A DNA stretch of 64,000 nt from Linepithema humile (Eukaryota; Arthropoda; Insecta; Hymenoptera; Formicidae): NCBI RefSeq assembly GCF_040581485.1, contig NC_090134.1:12081501-12145500 (forward strand), written 5' to 3'. The notes beneath the pieces are model-generated. The model saw only the letters and a program-made list of their open reading frames with translations, did no database searches and was not told the origin of the DNA. Positions 30,756 to 41,684 of the stretch are shown here, in pieces (within the stretch, counting starts at the first letter, position 1; each line of letters starts with the position of its first letter). Made by a program: the position numbers and the translations under genes.

Positions 30756-31858
30756 TCAATTTATAATCAGACCCGCTTCACGCAGTTCCTCGATTATTGA
30801 TAGAAACTCGTTGTCGTAAGTGTTGTTTCCCGCCTGACGGGAGGTGTCTAATAATCGAAGACGATCGACCAATTCATTCGGATCATCCCAGTGCACATAA
30901 TCGTTGTTGGTCACGGTCATGGTCTGCGGTGTAATGTTTCGTTTCGTGCTACACTCGGGTAACGTGATATTGTGACGAGTCATCACACCTCCACCTCTCT
31001 TGTTGAGACACAATAGAGGTGCAATGATATTTTTATTCTTGTATCCTTTATTTCGCAAAACTGGTAAAAGCATGTTATGATCGCGTCTGTGAGCATTGGT
31101 CGCCAAAAGTATGCTCTTGTATTTTTGTTTGTCATCCTCCGTATATATCGCATCGTCGGGAATTCTTTTGAATATTAATTCAAACAGACCGGGCATACCC
31201 GCGTATATCACACTGTCCACAATTATGTTATCATTTTTATCAATGTCAAAGCGCTTGTCTCCAAGCAGTGTACCCTCATTGTTAAAGTACACTCTGTAAA
31301 CTTGATCCGTCTTCTTATTACTGCTCAAGACCGCTCCGATGTACTCTTGCCCTAGCGGGCCTAGTTGACCGTACAACGCTTCCCGGCCATCGCACGTTTG
31401 CATCGTCCGTCTCACAGGTGTTACGAAAGATGGGTTCGTTGTTTCGAACATGCTTTCTGTCGATAAATTTGTTGGTGATTCAAATGTCAATTTTCGCGGT
31501 TGAAGCGGAGTCGAGGTCCGTATTGGTGATGAAATACTCGATCGCATCCGCTTGCTCTTTTTCTCGCTGCTCAACTGCTCCGTTTGTTGTTGTAGTTCGA
31601 TTCATTCATAACCTCAATACCGAAACTTGGTGTAACCGTTGCATCCGTGATAACCAAATCATCGTCACTGCCAATTTTCTCAGCGATTTGTTTCAACGGT
31701 TCGACGGTTGGTTTAAAATGCTTCTCCAAATCTGCCTCCTCCACCATCCTTCCAGTCTTTAACGCCCGATGCTTCTTGCGGATCGATTCGCTCGTACGAG
31801 CAATCTCCTTCGCTAACCTTTCCCGCTCCTCGATATCTTTCGTGTCGAGCGTTATCAT
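30756..31858 (-). pseudogene. Conserved Polinton protein of unknown function (DUF8207-like), frameshifted
   Basis: The N-terminal part (31858 down, MITLDTKDIEERERLAKE) and the core (from 31574, with YGQLGPLGQEYIG, AGMPGLFELIFKRIPD, WDDPNELVDRLRLLD) lie in two frames that meet near 31572. The core is otherwise open to the stop at 30756. Conservation with P1 is highest in the core and the C-terminal WDDPNEL region, marking these as the functional parts. No enzymatic motif is recognised. Confidence 0.65.
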
Positions 31859-31875
31859 CGACGTTTCGAGAACAA

Positions 31876-32583
31876 CTAACCACTCTGTGGTACCGCGAAC
31901 TCGTTAAAACCACGTCTGTATCGTCCATCGTCAAGTGCACTATCCTTGTCTATCACAAGGAAGCCGTACTTGTGTTGCCAACATGCGCGACACAATGTAC
32001 TGAAATCTTCGTACGTCATGTCCGTATTTACATGCTCGTTGTAGATATATTTAAGGTTGGTACCATCCTGCTCGAATAAGATCAACAAGTTCGCGTTGTC
32101 GCGTACAAGATGTTTAGGTATTTTCGTGTACGTTTGACACAGATAGAAGCAATCGACTTTGGAATGACGATCCATTGCAAAGTATTCCCGTATCGCATCT
32201 TGTTTATCGCAGGCTATGTCATCAAAGATAAATATAGAATTTGATAGCGCCTCGCTCGGAGGTATCACAGTACAATTATCCGAGAATGTAAAGTAACTGA
32301 TATCATCAATCAGTCCGAACAATCTTTCGAGATACTAATATTTCGGCTGATGTAATGATTTTGAGTACACGTACACGTTTTCAAAGCACACACCGTGTGG
32401 ACTTTCCAACAGACTCAACATTACGTTTGTTTTATCACAATTCGAGGGGCCGCAAATGATACCGCATATTGTGTTTGGCAGCATTTGACCGTGTCTGGAT
32501 GCACAAGTCCCTCCCACCCGCATCTTATCTATGTTTTTCACACGAATCGTACACATCGTGTACGATTGTTGGACAAACTTCAT
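31876..32583 (-). pseudogene. Packaging ATPase with stop and mutated Walker A
   Basis: The frame is that of the P1 ATPase, with TAG replacing an arginine codon at about 32332-32334. The Walker A loop reads GPSNCDKT, so the glycine before the lysine is aspartate, which should abolish nucleotide binding. Walker B (SIFIFDD) and the CQTYTKIPKHLVRDN segment are kept. The start (32583) is 75 bp from the divergent ATG at 32658, with a TATAAATAG box on the minus strand between them. Confidence 0.85.
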
Positions 32584-32657
32584 TTTTACTGGTTGACGTT
32601 CGACGGGTACCAGCTATTTATAGGTGCGCGCGGCTCGAACATTCTTCAGTTGGAAAA

Positions 32658-33495
32658 ATGTTTTTCGTATTGGCGGACGATATTTTACTTTTGACGGCTG
32701 AAGAGTTGCGATTTATACCAAAAGTGATTCTTCTGTTAGAATTTGGTCGGTACGTGGAGCAACTGTGGCGGAAACTTCCTGAATATTTAACGGAGGATTC
32801 GGAAGTGCAAGGTTATCGTCGGTGTCTCAGCATTACAATCAACAAGGCGATCACATCGACGGACCCGCGCCATATGTTAAAGATTGCGCTTTATGCAATT
32901 CATGAATCGCGCGATAAACGCGTTTCCGTTCGAACTACACATATCCGGGTATCAATTTTGCGGTCCGGGAACTCATCTGTGGAAACGGCTCGAGCGAGGG
33001 GATCAAGGAATCAATCCGCTGACACGGCGTGCCGCGATCATGACATTGCGTACTTGCGTAGCGACAAACTAGCTGACCGACACGTCACCGATCACGTTCT
33101 CGCCGACAGAGCGCGGAAACGTATCATCGCTAAGGACACGACTCTCGGAAAGGACCGCTGCTACCGCTGTTTGGGCGACGATGAAAGCAAAGACGAAATT
33201 GGGCATGGAAATGATAAAGCGAAAAATGAAGAAAAAAGTAAAAAAGCGACTGCTCCCGGTAGCGAAACGTGGCGGTATCTTGCCATTGTTACCGCTTCTT
33301 GGAGTTATCGGTTCACTGACCGGTGGAGTGGCAGGTGTCGCAAAGGCGGTGAATGATGCCAAAGCTGCGCAGCGACAACTCGAAAAAACGCAACGTCACA
33401 ATCGCGCTATGGAAGGACGCGGACTTTATCTCGCTCCGTACAAACAAGGCAAAGGAGTCTCGCAGAAGAAAAAAAAAACGTTGAAAAGAAGATAA
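32658..33495 (+). pseudogene. PLA2-like minor capsid protein region with an unrecognised N-terminal module
   Basis: An ATG at 32658 starts a stretch not seen in P1: MFFVLADDILLLTAEELRFI and RYVEQLWRKLPEYLTEDSEV. Then three frames share one gene: the calcium-loop region HISGYQFCGPGTHLW lies in the 32884 frame, ACRDHDIAYLRSDKLADRH in the 32658 frame, and the basic and hydrophobic second half (KRKMKKKVKKR, LPLLPLLGVIGSLTGGVAG) with the GLYLAPYKQGKG tail in the frame ending at 33495. At least two frameshifts are therefore present. The N-terminal piece may be a separate small gene or a true extension; P1 has lost it or never had it. The hydrophobic region and the lysine tail suggest a virion-internal, membrane-active protein. 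Confidence 0.6.
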
Positions 33496-33497
33496 AG

Positions 33498-33891
33498 ATG
33501 CCGGGGTGTCACCACCAATTTACAGTTGATACAAATGGCGAAACGTATGCGAATACCGTATTTCCGAAACGTCTACATGTGTAACGCCTTACCGCACAAG
33601 ATATATCGAAACGAGAGTGGTATCGTAAATTTGGACGATGCCAATAGACCGGGCACGCATTGGGTGGCGTACGCCAAGAGAGGCGATCGCGCCATGTACT
33701 TTGACAGTTTTGGTAATTTGCAACCACCGAAGGAAATTGTACGCTATCTCGGCACTGATACAACGATAACATACAATCACACGGCCTATCAGACGTACAA
33801 TTAAACAATCTGCAGACAATTGTGCCTATTGTTCCTTCGACAAATGAATTTAAAAATCGACCCATCGTCGATCGACGTCAGTCGTCGCTAG
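33498..33891 (+). pseudogene. Adenain-type cysteine protease, decayed
   Basis: The start ATG (33498) follows the previous stop by a few bases; a frameshift occurs within about 25 bases of it. The main frame has GTHWVAYAKRGDRA, YFDSFGN and then a TAA (33802) just before the catalytic-cysteine region, which reads CRQLCLLFL instead of CGQLCLLFL in P1. The native TAG at 33889-33891 lies a few bases before the penton ATG. It is inactive. Confidence 0.75.
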
Positions 33892-33895
33892 AATC

Positions 33896-34623
33896 ATGTC
33901 GCTGACACTCACACTTAGTGGCAAGAGCAGCCTCCTCACGGTGGACTATTTTCCACCGATAGATTTGAGCGATGGAGAATACGAACTCGGCTTAATCACA
34001 TTGGAGACCTACAACACGATACCGAACGTGACGTTGACAAACAATAAATTTTACTTTGACGAGAATGATGAGGAAATTACAATTCCCGAAGGATCGTACG
34101 AAATGAACGCCATTGATGCATATCTGAAACGTGCAATTTTACAAAAACGAAAAAAAAGTGATGATGATTATCCATTGTCACTTTGTCCTTATGTTAATAC
34201 TATGAAAAGTGAAATCAAGTGCGCTTTTCGAATAAATTTTTCTAAACCAAATACCATTGGACCATTGTTGGGATTTTTAACAGCTCGTATACTGGAACCG
34301 AGGAGGTGGTACGAATCAGACTCCTCGATAAACATTGTCAATGTAAACATTATAAGAATAGAATGCAGCATTATCGCGGATGCGTACGCCAACGACAAGT
34401 CTGTGCACATAATACACGAATTTTCACCGAACGTGCCTCCGGGATATAAAAAGTTTCGGAAACGCCGGCGCAAATTATTTACCTTCCGGTCATCGCAAGG
34501 AACGTTACTGATATTACACTACGTGTGGTGGATCAAGAAGGACGATTGATTGACTTTCGCGGAGAGGAAATTACCATCAGACTGCACTTGCGACGACGTG
34601 GTGTAAGGAAATACTCGTATTAA
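33896..34623 (+). pseudogene. Penton-like minor capsid protein, one frameshift
   Basis: The start and the first 180 residues match P1 (FPPIDLSDGEYELGL, PEGSYEMNAIDAYL, HEFSPNVPPGYK). One extra A in the run after GYK (about 34448-34453) sends the frame to a false stop at 34547-34549; the family-like continuation ends at TAA 34621-34623. The lesion is close to, but different from, that in P1. Confidence 0.75.
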
Positions 34624-34747
34624 ACAAAAGAGAACAGCGAGTGATTGAGAAAACAACAAAAATTGAGAAAAAATCGCCAATCAAGAAGCTGAATACATCG
34701 AGTGTAAACTTTTTAAAATTATTGGGATTTGCTGTGAGAAACGCTTA
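34611..34747 (+). pseudogene. Small ORF between penton and MCP, start codon lost
   Basis: This is the counterpart of P1 1244-1375. The codon at the P1 ATG position is ATA here. The rest stays open and ends FLKLLGFAVRNA, stopping at 34745-34747, five bases before the MCP ATG. Confidence 0.45.
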
Positions 34748-34752
34748 AAGAG

Positions 34753-35955
34753 ATGGATATACTCAACATTGCTGACGAGCCTGTTTTCGACGAGCGCATT
34801 GTGAAATATGAGATGCACACGTACAATCCGTACGCTAACACAACGTTGGGACACAGCGATGAGATACGAATACCTATACAGCAACAGGATTTGTACACGT
34901 TGCCGTGTGAGAGTTTTCTTTACATTGAAGGAAAACTCGTTACAAATCTTACTGATGAGGCTAGAGATAACGTGTGTATAATGGGAAATAATTGTGCCGC
35001 GTTCATGTTTGATGAAATGCGATACGAGCTCGACGGAGTTGAAATCGATCGTAACAGAAACATTGGAATAACGAGCACGATCAAAAACTATATATCACTG
35101 ACGATGGAAAAGAGCAAGACGCTGAAATACGCATCGTGGAATCCGAATGGATATCCGTTGACCGATGGAAACTTTAATTTTTGCGTTCCGCTCAATACTC
35201 TTTTGGGATTCTGTGAGGACTACAAGCGGATTGTAATCAACGCGCGTCATGAACTTGTATTGATACGCTCACGCAACGATAACAATTGTCTAATCGCACG
35301 AGCTGGTACGAATCCAATGATTGAACTACTCAAGATACAGTGTCGAATACCACATGTAGCTCTGAGCGAAGTCAACAAGCTGTCTCTTCTTCGAACTTTG
35401 GAAAGCGAAAGATATTTGAGCATGTGTTTCCGTTCGTGGGATCTGTACGAATTTCCCATGCTGCAAAATACAACCAAGCATTTCTGGGCTGTCAAAGCCG
35501 CGACGCAATTGGAAAAACCGCGATACGTAATCTTTGCTCTCCAAACCGGTCGAAAAAATGTGCTCTCTGAAAACGTTGCTCAATTTAATGTTTGTAAACT
35601 CACCAATGTGAGACTGCATCTGAATTCTGATTTTTGTCCGTACGACGACGTAAACTTGGATTTCGACAGGAATCGATATGCTATACTGTACAACATGTAT
35701 ACGCGTTTCCGTAAAACTTATTACGGATGCGATAATACGTATTTGGATATCGATGAATTTTTGAAAGCCGGTCCGTTCGTAGTCATAGATTGTTCGCGAC
35801 AAAACGACTCTATCAAGAGTGTCACCGTTGACGTGCGAATAGAATTTGATTGTAAAAAAAATATACCAGCCAACACCACAGCCTATTGTCTTATTATACA
35901 TGATCGAATGGTTGAATATAATCCGTTAAACAACATTGTGCGCAGACTCGTATGA
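34753..35955 (+). CDS. Double jelly-roll major capsid protein (hexon-like), open frame
   Basis: A complete 400-residue frame from MDILNIADEPVFDE to IVRRLV. Landmarks are YNPYANTTLGHSDEIRIPIQ near residue 25, NFNFCVPLNTLLGFCEDYKR near 140, the ALSEVNKLSLLRTLE stretch, KPRYVIFALQTGRK near 255 and LNSDFCPYDDVNLDF near 290, in the order seen in Polinton MCPs. It is the structural core of the predicted icosahedral capsid. It shows where the P1 copy starts and how its N terminus was damaged. That it stays open in a decayed element could be chance. The next gene starts 58 bp downstream. Confidence 0.85.
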   Translation: MDILNIADEPVFDERIVKYEMHTYNPYANTTLGHSDEIRIPIQQQDLYTLPCESFLYIEGKLVTNLTDEARDNVCIMGNNCAAFMFDEMRYELDGVEIDRNRNIGITSTIKNYISLTMEKSKTLKYASWNPNGYPLTDGNFNFCVPLNTLLGFCEDYKRIVINARHELVLIRSRNDNNCLIARAGTNPMIELLKIQCRIPHVALSEVNKLSLLRTLESERYLSMCFRSWDLYEFPMLQNTTKHFWAVKAATQLEKPRYVIFALQTGRKNVLSENVAQFNVCKLTNVRLHLNSDFCPYDDVNLDFDRNRYAILYNMYTRFRKTYYGCDNTYLDIDEFLKAGPFVVIDCSRQNDSIKSVTVDVRIEFDCKKNIPANTTAYCLIIHDRMVEYNPLNNIVRRLV

Positions 35956-36013
35956 AAAGTTATAAATTTGACGTGTGCGAATGGGAACGTTAGTTTTCCG
36001 ATGATTGACAACG

Positions 36014-36508
36014 ATGTCTGACGTACCAATTTTCGTCGACTTGCAAGGTTACGCGATCAACAACATTTTTATTGTGAAAGAAGCGGCGGTACTTCGAGAT
36101 GGCGAAACGTTATCTCATTACGTATTTCATGAACCCGTACCATGGAATTTGTTGACAAAATCGGAAAAATCGCTGGTGTGTTGATTACGGATACACCATC
36201 ACGGCTTCCAATGGGAAGATGGACACGTCTCGTACAGTCAGATGAAAAGCCTTATTAACAAGGCTATTGGTACGGAACCGCCTCTGATATACGTAAAAAG
36301 ACTCGAGAAGAAGAAGTGGCTGTGCGAGATTTTGGAAGATGATGTAGAGATCGAAACGATCGATGTGAATTATGAGGATATAGCACGCCTGACGAACTTG
36401 GATGTAATCGGAACCTTGCGTTATGGGTATCACACGAGACATTGCGCTATGCAGAATGTTTGCAAATTGTACAAGTGGTGGTTTGAGCGTAACAAAGTTG
36501 TAAAATAA
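36014..36508 (+). pseudogene. Polinton-associated protein of unknown function (FVDLQG family), one stop
   Basis: The frame MSDVPIFVDLQG...FIVKEAAVL, LSHYVFHEPVPWNLL continues across a single TGA (about 36180) into HHHGFQWEDGHVSYSQMKSL, IYVKRLEKKKWLCEIL, VNYEDIARL and HCAMQNVCKLYKWW. I have seen this pattern in insect proteins but cannot name a function. FVDLQG faintly recalls the first motif of DEDDh exonucleases, but no second or third motif is convincing. It is the terminal gene of the capsid-side cluster. P1 would carry it outside the window. Confidence 0.55.
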
Positions 36509-36987
36509 TTATTCTCGAAACAACAAGCTGATAGAGCAGGAGCTAGTTTTAATTGCTCAAATTTTCATTCATTATAAAATAATCACATTATCCTTTATAC
36601 CAATTGATTCGTCTCATTATTTTATGCATAAAAGTATTAAGGTAAGATTCCCAAAAATTGAATGTTTTACAAGATATTTTGTATTTTATGTCAAAATACT
36701 GTAATTTACAAGCCTCATAACTCGAAAAGTACTTAATGAAAAATAATTTCATTATAGTGTTTTGAAAAGCTCTTGACACCAGCTATTAGATTTTGGAATC
36801 AAAAATAGGGGTTTCTATTTAAAAAACCTAACCTAACCTTGAAATGACCTTGAAGGTCAAGCTCAAGGTTAAATTGAAGGTCACCGTTGAATTCCTCGTT
36901 GAAAATTACTTCAGAAATGACCTTGACCTTTTTCAAAAATACCTTACATGAGAAAATATTCAGCCGTCCCTGGACTTAATTGACACC

Positions 36988-36990
<3 letters not shown>
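36509..36990. repeat. Remnant of a TA-flanked DNA transposon end
   Basis: AT-rich sequence with AACCTAACCTAACC (about 36827) and repeated GACCTTGA-AAGGTCA motifs, ending GGACTTAATTGACACCCTG then TA. An end reading CAGGGTGTCAATT in reverse is typical of mariner-like elements in insects. No coding frame is seen. This sequence replaces the expected right terminal repeat of P2. Confidence 0.45.

Positions 36991-37062
<72 letters not shown>
36991..37062. repeat. (TA)n(CA)n compound microsatellite
   Basis: A TA run of about 46 bases followed by about 24 bases of CA. Confidence 0.95.
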
Positions 37063-37914
37063 TGATCCTTCTTTTAAATAATGAGGCACGTTGTCGGTCC
37101 AATCTAACCGTTTGATCGGATCGACTCAACTCGTTGTTCTCCTCCGAACCAGATGGCCGTAAGAGAGCAGACCTCTCAGAGTCACACCGTATCTAATCTA
37201 ACTAACTCGAGTTCTGTGATTCGTTTTGAAGTTCGCTTCTTGTGTGCACGTGGTATGTATAGTGCGATATAATTATCTGCTGCGTTGTTCAAAGTATTTC
37301 TATATCGGAAAAGAGTTAAAAGCAGGTATTCATATTTTATATCAAATATATACATGATTTGTCTTTCTGTGAAATGAAATAATAACAGTGTGGTTAATTT
37401 TTTTTTTTTAGAGTGCTTCGAACCTAAAGAGTTATCTCACATAATTACATCTAGACTTGTAAGTTTCTCGTTTTTTCTTTTTTGTTATGTTATTCTTCCT
37501 ATTTTTTCAATAAATCTATGTATAACTTTCAAAGTACAGTAGTGTAGTTAACCGGTTTTAGAGGTTATGTATATTATGCATGAATATTACAAAAAGCTGT
37601 ATTTTATATTTTTGTACTGGAAAAAAGGATGCTAATGAGAATGATGAAGAGGTTATGTGCATGCTCATTACATATTATTTATAATATGAAACTTTTATTT
37701 GTAATCTTAATTAATAGATTAGAGAAGTTTATATAAACTTTTACATGTAACTTTTGGTTCCTATCTATATATTTATATATGGTTTTTGTCAACCAAGATA
37801 AGAAAGAATGTAGATAGATTGAAATGGTCCAATCTGTATATATAAAATCACTTCTAAGATCTAAAATGTTCGATACACATTACTTAATTAATTTTTGAAT
37901 AGAAAATAAATATA
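37063..37914. other. Upstream region of the CACTA-like gene, no frame
   Basis: A moderately GC-rich 200 bp (37085-37260) followed by AT-rich sequence with an acceptor-like T run and TTTAG near 37398-37411. It could be the promoter and 5' untranslated part of the next gene. Nothing else is recognised. Confidence 0.3.
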
Positions 37915-38103
37915 ATGACTACTCAACCGAATAAAAAGGTAAAAAAATATTCAGAACGGCACTTAAGACGTATAATCGATCAGGAAACCCAGTTTGATTA
38001 CGATATGTTGTTAAATATGCCAGGATGCTCACATTGGTCTGATGTACAGAATAATATTTACACCAAAAATGAAGTAATACAGTATGTGTTATATTTGTCA
38101 TGA
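37915..38103 (+). pseudogene. Possible first exon of the CACTA/TNP2-like transposase gene
   Basis: The ORF MTTQPNKKVKKYSERHLRRI... DYDMLLNMPG is a basic N terminus like those of the transposase family found downstream at 42469. It would splice over a region now filled with the twin mariner element (38304-41552) and a foldback (41685-42275). The link is inferred from strand and position. Confidence 0.35.
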
Positions 38104-38736
38104 TTTAATGATGAATTGTTAGATAAATTATTTTCTAGTTCTTTCGATCCAGTATACATTAATGTTGTAATTTTCTACTCAAAAATATAACTGTTATATA
38201 CAATATATTTTATATTACACTTATATTGTTGAGTGGAAAATATAACAATGCAATGTCTCTGTTAATAATATTTACTGAAAAATATACCATTAGATTATGT
38301 GTACAGGGTGCTTCCGCAACATACAGATCAGTAAGTCGGGTACCTATTTGTTTATCGGCAGGGGCATGCTTTACCGGCCGTGCAGAATAAGGTTAGATCG
38401 CAAGTCCGGCGGAAAATAAGGCAAAAGAAATTTGAGTTTTACCATTCTGGTATAGCGTAAGATTTAATAATATATATATAATAAAATATATATATAATAG
38501 GAGTTGTTTAATAATAGAAATATTAATAACGACATAATAATAAAATTAGTAAACATTAAACGATTATTAAACAAATAACACAATTTACAAAATAAATATA
38601 AATAATATTTTTTTAATAAATAAATAAATAATAAAGGTTATTAATAATAAGGTTATTAATAATTAACAATTAAAGATTAATAAATTAAATAATTTTTTTA
38701 TTTAAATAATAATAAATGTTAAATAATAATAAATGC

Positions 38737-39931
38737 TTATAATAAATGTTTAATTATACTACCATCTTCTTCTAAACATAACATTATTCTGCGCATAAAA
38801 TTTTCTCGCACTCTATTTAATATGGCAGGAGTGATTTCTGCGCATGCGTTTTGTATTTTATTTTTCAAATCTTGATTTGCTGGCAAAGTTTCATAGACTT
38901 TATTTTTTAAATATCCCCACACCAAAAAATCCATGGGCGTAAGATCTGAAGACCGTGGTGGCCACTCCTGAGGACCATGAAGCCCGATCCATCTCCGCGG
39001 AAATTTTCTATTAAGAATTGTTCTCGCTATAAGAGATGTGTGAGCGGGATGTCCATCTTGTTGGAAAACCATTTCTAGCCTATTGGCTAGTGGCACATCT
39101 TCCAAAAGCTCGTCGAGTCGGTGGAGAAGAAATTGCGAATAATAATGTGCATTTACATTTCCTTCTACAAATTCAGGGCCGATGACGTGATCTCCTACGA
39201 TTCCGAGCCACACATTTACTGTCCATCTGCCCTGAAAATTGTGTTCCTTTACATAATGTGGATTCTGCTCTGCATAATGATGCTCATTATGGCGATTTAT
39301 CTGCCCATGACTTCCGAAAATTGCTTCATCGGTCCACAAAATGTTTTTTAAAAAAATGTCATTTTTGGCATCATTAAAATCCACCTGCAGAAATTAAATA
39401 ATTTAGTACAAAGTTGACGATGTAAGTTGATAAATGGTAACAATATGTCTGGTATATTATAAAATAATAAAAGAATAAAAAATTTAAACAAACTGACGTG
39501 ATCAATAATCCATTCACAGAAATTTAAACGTCGTGGCATATCAGTAGGTACAAGTTTCTGTGTCGTATGTTTTTTGAATGGATGCAAACCCAGCAAATGT
39601 TTCATTATTTTATGAACCGTAATGTGGTTCATGTTTAGATCCGCAGCAATAGCTCTCGTGCTTGTGTGAGGATTTCTGACAACAGCTTGTTGAATTACAT
39701 CAATTGTCTCCTGATTTCGTTGTGGAACGACTTGCGAGATTTACGAAATTGTCCATTTGTTCTTAACCTTTCTTCAAGGCAATGAAAAAAACCGTGGTTT
39801 GGGTGGCGTCTGTCCGGAAACTTTCGAGCGTAAAGTGCAGCTGCTTGTCTTTGATTCTTTTGACACTCGCCGTAAATAAGAATCATGTCTGTTAATTCGT
39901 CAAACGAATAGTGATTTCGTTCCGGTTCCAT
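38737..39931 (-). pseudogene. Mariner-like (DUF4817 + DDE) transposase, left copy
   Basis: The start MEPERNHYSFDELTDMILIY and RRHPNHGFFHCLEERLRTNG form the DUF4817-like N-terminal helix-turn-helix. A frameshift near 39735 leads into NPHTSTRAIAADLNMNHITV (second helix-turn-helix). An intron of about 109 bp (39387-39495) separates it from the catalytic exon, with LWTDEAIFGSHG, VFQQDGHPAHTS and SSDLTPMDFLVWGYLKN, an intact acidic triad. The catalytic exon is fully open. Confidence 0.75.
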
Positions 39932-40081
39932 TATGTAACTCAATTTTTAACGCGTTTTAACTTGTATAATTCACGTCAAATTCTGTCAAACGGAATGCGA
40001 TCAGGACATAAGGAATACAGAAAGAGAAATAATCGAACAAACAATTGTAACAGTTTGTTTGTTCGTTTGAAGAATTAACAC

Positions 40082-41240
40082 ATGATTTTTATTTACGGCG
40101 AGTGCCAAAAGAATAAAAGACAATTAGCTGCACTTTATGTTCGAAAGTTTCTGAACAGACGCCACCCAAACCACGGTTTTTTTCACCGCCTTTACGAAAG
40201 ACTAAAAACAAATGAACAATTTTGTTAATTTCGCAGGTTGATCCATGTTCCGCAGGGAAATCAGGAGACAATTGATGCAGTTCAACAAACTCTTATCAGA
40301 AATATTCATACAGCCACGAGAGCAATTGCCGCAGATCTAGACATAATCCACATTACGGTTCACAAAATAATTAAACATTTGCTGATTTGGCATCTATTCA
40401 AAAAAACATACTACACACAAACTTCTACCTGCTAATATGCCACAATGTTTAAATTTTCGTGAATGGGTTATTAATCACGTAAATTTGTTTAAATTTTTTA
40501 TTTTTTTATTATTTTATAATATACCTGACACATTACCATTTATTAATTTGCATCGTCAATTTTATACTAAATTATTCTGCAAGTAGATTTTAATGATGCC
40601 GAAAATGACATCTTTATAAAAAATATTTTATGGACTGATAAAGCAATTTTTGGAAGTCATGGACACATAAACCGTCATAATGAGCATCACTATGCAGAGC
40701 ACAATCCACATTGTGTAAAAGAACACAATTTTCAAAGTAGGTGGACTGTAAATGTGTGGCTCGGAATCGTAGAAGATCACGTCATCGGCCCTGAATTTAT
40801 CGAAGGAAATGTGGATGCACAATATTATTCACAATTTCTTTTCTATTGACTCGACGAGCTTTTGGAAGATGTGCCACTAGCTAATAAACTAGAAATGGTT
40901 TTCCAACAGGATGGACATCCCGCTCACACGTCTCTTGTAGCGAGAACAATTTTAAATAAAAAATTTCCGGGAAGATGGATCGGACTTCATAGTCCTCAGT
41001 GTGGCCACCACGGTCTACGGATCTTACGCCCATGGATTTTTCGTGTGGAGCTTTTTAAAAAATAAAATATATGAAACTGCTAGCAAATTAAGAAGATTTG
41101 CAAAATAGAATACGAAACGCATGTGCAGAAAACACTCTTGCCACATTAAATAGAGTGAGAAGAAGAGAGAGAGAGAAAATTTCATACGCAGAATCACGTT
41201 ATGCTTAGAAGAAGCTGGTAATTTAATAAAACATTTGTTA
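40082..41240 (+). pseudogene. Mariner-like transposase, right copy, decayed
   Basis: MIFIYGECQKNKRQLAALYV and RAIAADLDIIHITVHKIIKH repeat the N-terminal domains, followed by several stops; the catalytic part (GHINRHNEHHYAEHNPH, MVFQQDGHPAHTSLVARTIL) is split between frames. Compared with the left copy it lacks or has scrambled the third acidic position (near 41030). It faces away from the left copy. Confidence 0.65.
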
Positions 41241-41684
41241 TAAGCATGTTTTAAATAAAAAAATATTATTTATCTTTATTTTGTAAATTGTGTTATTTGT
41301 TTAATAATCGTTTAATGTTTACTAATTTTATTATTATGTTGTTATTAATATTTCTATTATTAAACAACTCCTATTATATATATATTATTAAATCTTACAC
41401 TATACCAAAATGGTAAAACTCAAATTTCTTTTGCCTTATTTTCCGCCGGACTTGCGATCTAACCTTATTCTGCACGGCCGGTAAAGCATGCCCCTGCCGA
41501 TAAACAAATAGGCAACCCGACTTACTGATCTGTATGTTGCGGAAGCACCCTGTATATTTGGAGTAAATAAAAGTGTGATTTTTAAAATTAAAAAAAATAT
41601 ATCAATCTGTTCTTTAGTTTTATCCTAAAAGATAAGAAGAGTAAAAAGCCGTTAAGAACCTAAGCTAGATGTTCGCGCTCATTT

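Larger units (their letters stand above)
24580..36508 (+). mobile_element. Polinton/adintovirus-like element P2, mirror image of P1
   Basis: The left tip starts AGTAGTATAGCT at 24580, as at the P1 tip. Gene order is the same as P1 but inverted in the window: PolB (+), integrase, fibre-like, unknown protein and ATPase (-), then PLA2-like, protease, penton, small ORF, MCP and one further gene (+). A right terminal repeat is not found after 36508; the sequence turns into unrelated repeats, so that end is deleted or displaced. A 6-bp duplication at the left would be CATATG (24574-24579) but has no partner. Nearly every gene has lesions except integrase and MCP, and the coding part is less CpG-rich than P1, so P2 appears older. 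Confidence 0.9.
38304..41552. mobile_element. Twin mariner-like element: two head-to-head transposase copies in one pair of inverted ends
   Basis: TA flanks CAGGGTGCTTCCGCAACATA at the left (38304) and its complement at the right (ending 41552). The inverted repeat continues for at least 170 bp at each side. The left half (38304 to about 39950) holds a minus-strand transposase and the right half (about 40080-41552) a plus-strand copy of the same gene, diverging from a roughly 130-bp centre. The whole thing is thus a 3.2-kb imperfect palindrome rather than one ordinary element. Both copies are broken. Confidence 0.8.

Noticed and set aside
36944..37129. Short frame over the TA/CA microsatellite
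   Set aside because: It is low-complexity VCVC/IYIY translation of a dinucleotide repeat.
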